64,000 nt of DNA from Tragulus kanchil (lineage: Eukaryota > Chordata > Mammalia > Artiodactyla > Tragulidae), in NCBI GenBank assembly GCA_022376925.1, contig JAIOJX010000005.1, forward strand, positions 96,817,001 through 96,881,000. Reading direction: 5' to 3'. The position numbers and the translations under genes are program-made. The notes under the pieces were generated by a model, which was not told the origin of the DNA, did no database searches, and saw only the letters and a program-made list of their open reading frames with translations. Of this stretch, positions 63,914 through 64,000 are shown in pieces. Positions within the stretch are counted from its first letter, which is position 1, and every line of letters starts with the position of its first letter.

Positions 63914-64000
63914 CTGCATTCGAAAAATAAACATGTTAAAATTAGTGACCACAAGAGATGCTGGTAAATCTAAACTATCTATACAAAACAGTTTTTAGAA

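Overview
This is mammalian nuclear DNA from a ruminant artiodactyl. The evidence is a BovB (RTE-clade) LINE, many Bov-tA/ART2A-type SINEs, CHR-type tRNA-derived SINEs (Cetruminantia), ruminant LINE-1 copies and old mammalian repeats (MIR, L2, MER5A). Species cannot be decided. No bacterial, CRISPR or operon structure is present.

The only protein-coding gene recognised is the 3' part of RYR2, the cardiac ryanodine receptor calcium-release channel, on the minus strand. Eleven different coding exons run from about 63.9 kb down to a TAA at 13420-13422. Together they encode the last 373 residues: S2-S3 cytosolic loop, S3-S6, the GGGIGD selectivity filter, the CxxC/HxxxxH C-terminal zinc site and the terminal residues EDQLN. 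All junctions are GT-AG and phases match throughout. A 3'UTR of about 950 nt with a (CA)n tract just after the stop reaches an AATAAA near 12470.

Layout: 1-9.8 kb is a nested graveyard. A minus-strand class I endogenous retrovirus remnant (LTR, gag with a CCHC box, protease) is split by a BovB LINE, which is itself split by a LINE-1, and a short SINE sits in the protease-pol part. 9.8-12.4 kb holds a plus-strand LTR-like element and a CHR SINE. 12.45-13.5 kb is the terminal RYR2 exon. 13.9-27.5 kb is a composite minus-strand LINE-1 block in the last intron, flanked by an 11-bp target-site duplication. From 27.5 kb to the end are RYR2 exons and introns with scattered SINEs, MIR, L2 and MER5A.

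The most striking feature of the window is fifteen direct tandem duplications, each about 1.08-1.2 kb, nearly identical, differing mainly by homopolymer indels and often with short junk at the junction. They double or triple six of the eleven RYR2 exons, including the pore exon, in ways that would frameshift an essential gene. I read them as assembly artefacts (false duplications), not biology. About 16 kb of the 64 kb is probably excess. I found no credible new biological system.
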